Source: JAUICS01 sp964384335 (GTDB lineage Bacteria > Pseudomonadota > Alphaproteobacteria > Micavibrionales > Micavibrionaceae). From it: 53,207 nt of DNA. The translations under genes and the position numbers were made by a program. Below the pieces are notes generated by a model that had not been told where the DNA came from, ran no database searches, and saw only the letters and a list, made by a program, of their open reading frames with translations. Of the stretch, positions 52,116 through 53,207 are shown one piece after another. The stretch is taken from the NCBI GenBank assembly GCA_964384335.1, contig CAYLKN010000013.1, forward strand, positions 1 to 53,207. The letters run 5' to 3'. Each line of letters begins with the position of its first letter. The stretch's first letter is position 1.

Positions 52116-52120
52116 CCAGA

Positions 52121-52149
52121 GATATAATCGTTACGCAACAGGAATGCAA
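52121..52149 (-). promoter_or_regulatory. Promoter of the SRP RNA gene
   Basis: TTGCAT (52144-52149), 17-base spacer, TATATC (52121-52126); the start would lie at about the RNA 5' end. Confidence 0.55.
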
Positions 52150-52201
52150 GTCGAGATCAAATGAATACGATTTGTAATGTCGTTTTGTACGCTTAAGAAA
52201 C

Positions 52202-52948
52202 CTAATGCGATAATACTCTATACTCTTTTTTTAGAGTCGGCGGATTTACCTTGGTCATTATATGATCTGCAACGCTTGATACGGCAAGATAGCCAAGTGC
52301 ACCAACAAGAATAATAGATCCCAGAACAATTGCATTTTCAGGGGATAATCCCTGAAAGGTTGCGTTGGAAAAAGCATTATGGGCAATGCCCCAGGTGTCT
52401 CTGATAGTAGAAGAAACCCCGCTAAAAATTCCCTTTTCCGCAAAATCTATCAATATATTATTTGGATCAAAGTTACTTGCATGTACACTTGTATAGTGCA
52501 GTAAAGTACCAAGACCAGCTAATGAAGCCACATAGCCGACTGTTCCGATTGCAGTGGACACGGCTGAGTTAAAAAAATTCTTGATATGGTTTTCATATCC
52601 ATTAGAAAATTTTGGATTTCTTGCAATATCGGCTTCCTTCGATAAAATACTATAAACAAATTTGCCTAACGCGGCACCGAGCAGGGCAACACCAATTGGA
52701 TTGCCCATTGCTCCAGAAATAAAACCTAATAGAATTAAAGGAAATGAGTTATTTAAAAGAGAGTCTTGCAGCTGGGAGATATTTTCCGATATGGGGATTC
52801 CGGTATCCCAAATCTGGATGCCCGCAGCGGCCAGTACAGTCGAAGTCAGCATAAAAAACGGCAGCACACTGACATTTTCAAAGAGAGCTTTCAGTCTTCC
52901 CGTAGGCCATCCTTTCCATTTTCTATATTTGTCAACAAAAATAGCCAT
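52202..52948 (-). CDS. Hypothetical membrane protein
   Basis: A 248-residue protein of unknown family. Hydrophobic segments lie near residues 28-45 (VLPFFMLTSTVLAAAGI), 65-95 (FPLILLGFISGAMGNPIGVALLGAALG), 130-155 and 210-235 (AIVLGSIILVGALGYLAVSS). ATG 52948 is chosen, with AAGGG upstream. AT-rich relative to the core genes and next to the window edge with IS-like sequence. The 259 bases beyond it hold no gene. Confidence 0.6.
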   Translation of the reverse strand: MAIFVDKYRKWKGWPTGRLKALFENVSVLPFFMLTSTVLAAAGIQIWDTGIPISENISQLQDSLLNNSFPLILLGFISGAMGNPIGVALLGAALGKFVYSILSKEADIARNPKFSNGYENHIKNFFNSAVSTAIGTVGYVASLAGLGTLLHYTSVHASNFDPNNILIDFAEKGIFSGVSSTIRDTWGIAHNAFSNATFQGLSPENAIVLGSIILVGALGYLAVSSVADHIMTKVNPPTLKKEYRVLSH

Positions 52949-53154
52949 GCCTAAACCCTTGTATGAAAGCAGTAAAACAGATTTCAAACAATGTATTTAT
53001 TTTCTTTTCGAAGTATTATTATTAATTTTTATAATACATATTTATTGGTTAAAGTCAATAATTTGTAAGATGGTAAGTATCTGAATTTTTTATTTCTTAT
53101 GCTGCAATAAAAATGCATTATAGAAAATATTTCTTCATGCTTTTGCTTTTTGTA

Positions 53155-53207
53155 TGTCAACAACATGTAAAGATGTCCGATTAGATACCATGCTAAATGT
53201 CCGATTC
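53155..53207. mobile_element. Possible insertion-sequence end at the window edge
   Basis: Positions 53155-53167 are the reverse complement of 1-13. ATGTCCGATT then occurs at 53173-53182 and 53197-53206, 24 bases apart. Terminal inverted matches followed by short internal repeats resemble ends of IS21-like elements. No transposase is visible. Confidence 0.35.

Noticed and set aside
1..53207. CRISPR arrays or prophage
   Set aside because: No regularly spaced repeats, cas genes or phage structural genes were seen; only an integrase fragment remains.

Overview
The window reads as a chromosomal segment of an alphaproteobacterium with moderate GC (mid-40s by eye) and tightly packed genes. The lineage call rests on an ATP12 F1-ATPase chaperone gene, a DUF1150 gene behind a small heat-shock protein, a short RNase D next to kdsD, and the rpmH-rnpA-yidD-yidC order. 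I cannot assign it to an order or species. Most of the window is core housekeeping; one short stretch (about 23.1-26.1 kb) is accessory and partly decayed.

Layout. 64-5959 (minus): TPR/O-GlcNAc-transferase-like protein, RluC/D-type pseudouridine synthase, AsmA-like protein and ATP12. 6018-8545 (plus): ubiE, coaBC, dut, followed by a YnbE-like lipoprotein. 8908-10794 (minus): CBS-domain membrane protein, GNAT enzyme, hisH. 10829-12370 (plus): a lipoprotein fused to a trypsin-like protease. 12371-15321 (minus): gmd and fcl (GDP-fucose route) with a CtlX-like hydrolase. 15478-15935: two small unknown genes. 16034-18121: a NaChBac-type sodium channel behind nhaA. 18208-23004 (minus): rpmI-rplT-pheS-(GNAT)-pheT. 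23150-26140: IS remnant, SWIM protein, two unrecognised or defence-like genes and an integrase remnant. 26150-28013 (minus): guaB and a HIT protein. 28211-35596: hsp20, DUF1150, ptsN (minus), aroB, ribonucleotide reductase alpha, two tiny genes, xseA, an RGG-like protein. 35685-39009 (plus): tRNA-Leu, rnd, kdsD, lptC, lptA. 39078-44514 (minus): TPP-riboswitch-controlled thiC-O-S-G-E-D. 44547-51142 (minus): rpmH-rnpA-yidD-yidC-kpsM-kpsT-kpsC. 51371-52948: an unknown gene, the SRP RNA and an unknown membrane protein.

How it fits together. Several blocks serve the envelope: kdsD makes the Kdo precursor; lptC/lptA move LPS; kpsC builds a Kdo linker and kpsMT export a capsule; gmd/fcl make GDP-fucose; asmA and a YnbE-like lipoprotein belong to envelope lipid families. 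Regulation visible in the sequence includes a TPP aptamer whose downstream hairpin covers the thiC ribosome binding site, a pair of NrdR-like boxes exactly 31 bp apart plus DnaA-like boxes before the reductase gene, and an SRP RNA with its own promoter.

Both window ends carry the same 13 bases in opposite orientation, and the right end then shows a direct repeat. This suggests, without proving it, that copies of one insertion sequence flank the segment. I see no CRISPR array, no complete mobile element and no replication origin. No wholly new system is evident; the best leads are the lipoprotein-protease fusion, the channel/antiporter pair, the nrd control region, the CtlX gene fused to the fucose operon and the small-gene pair at 15.5-15.9 kb.
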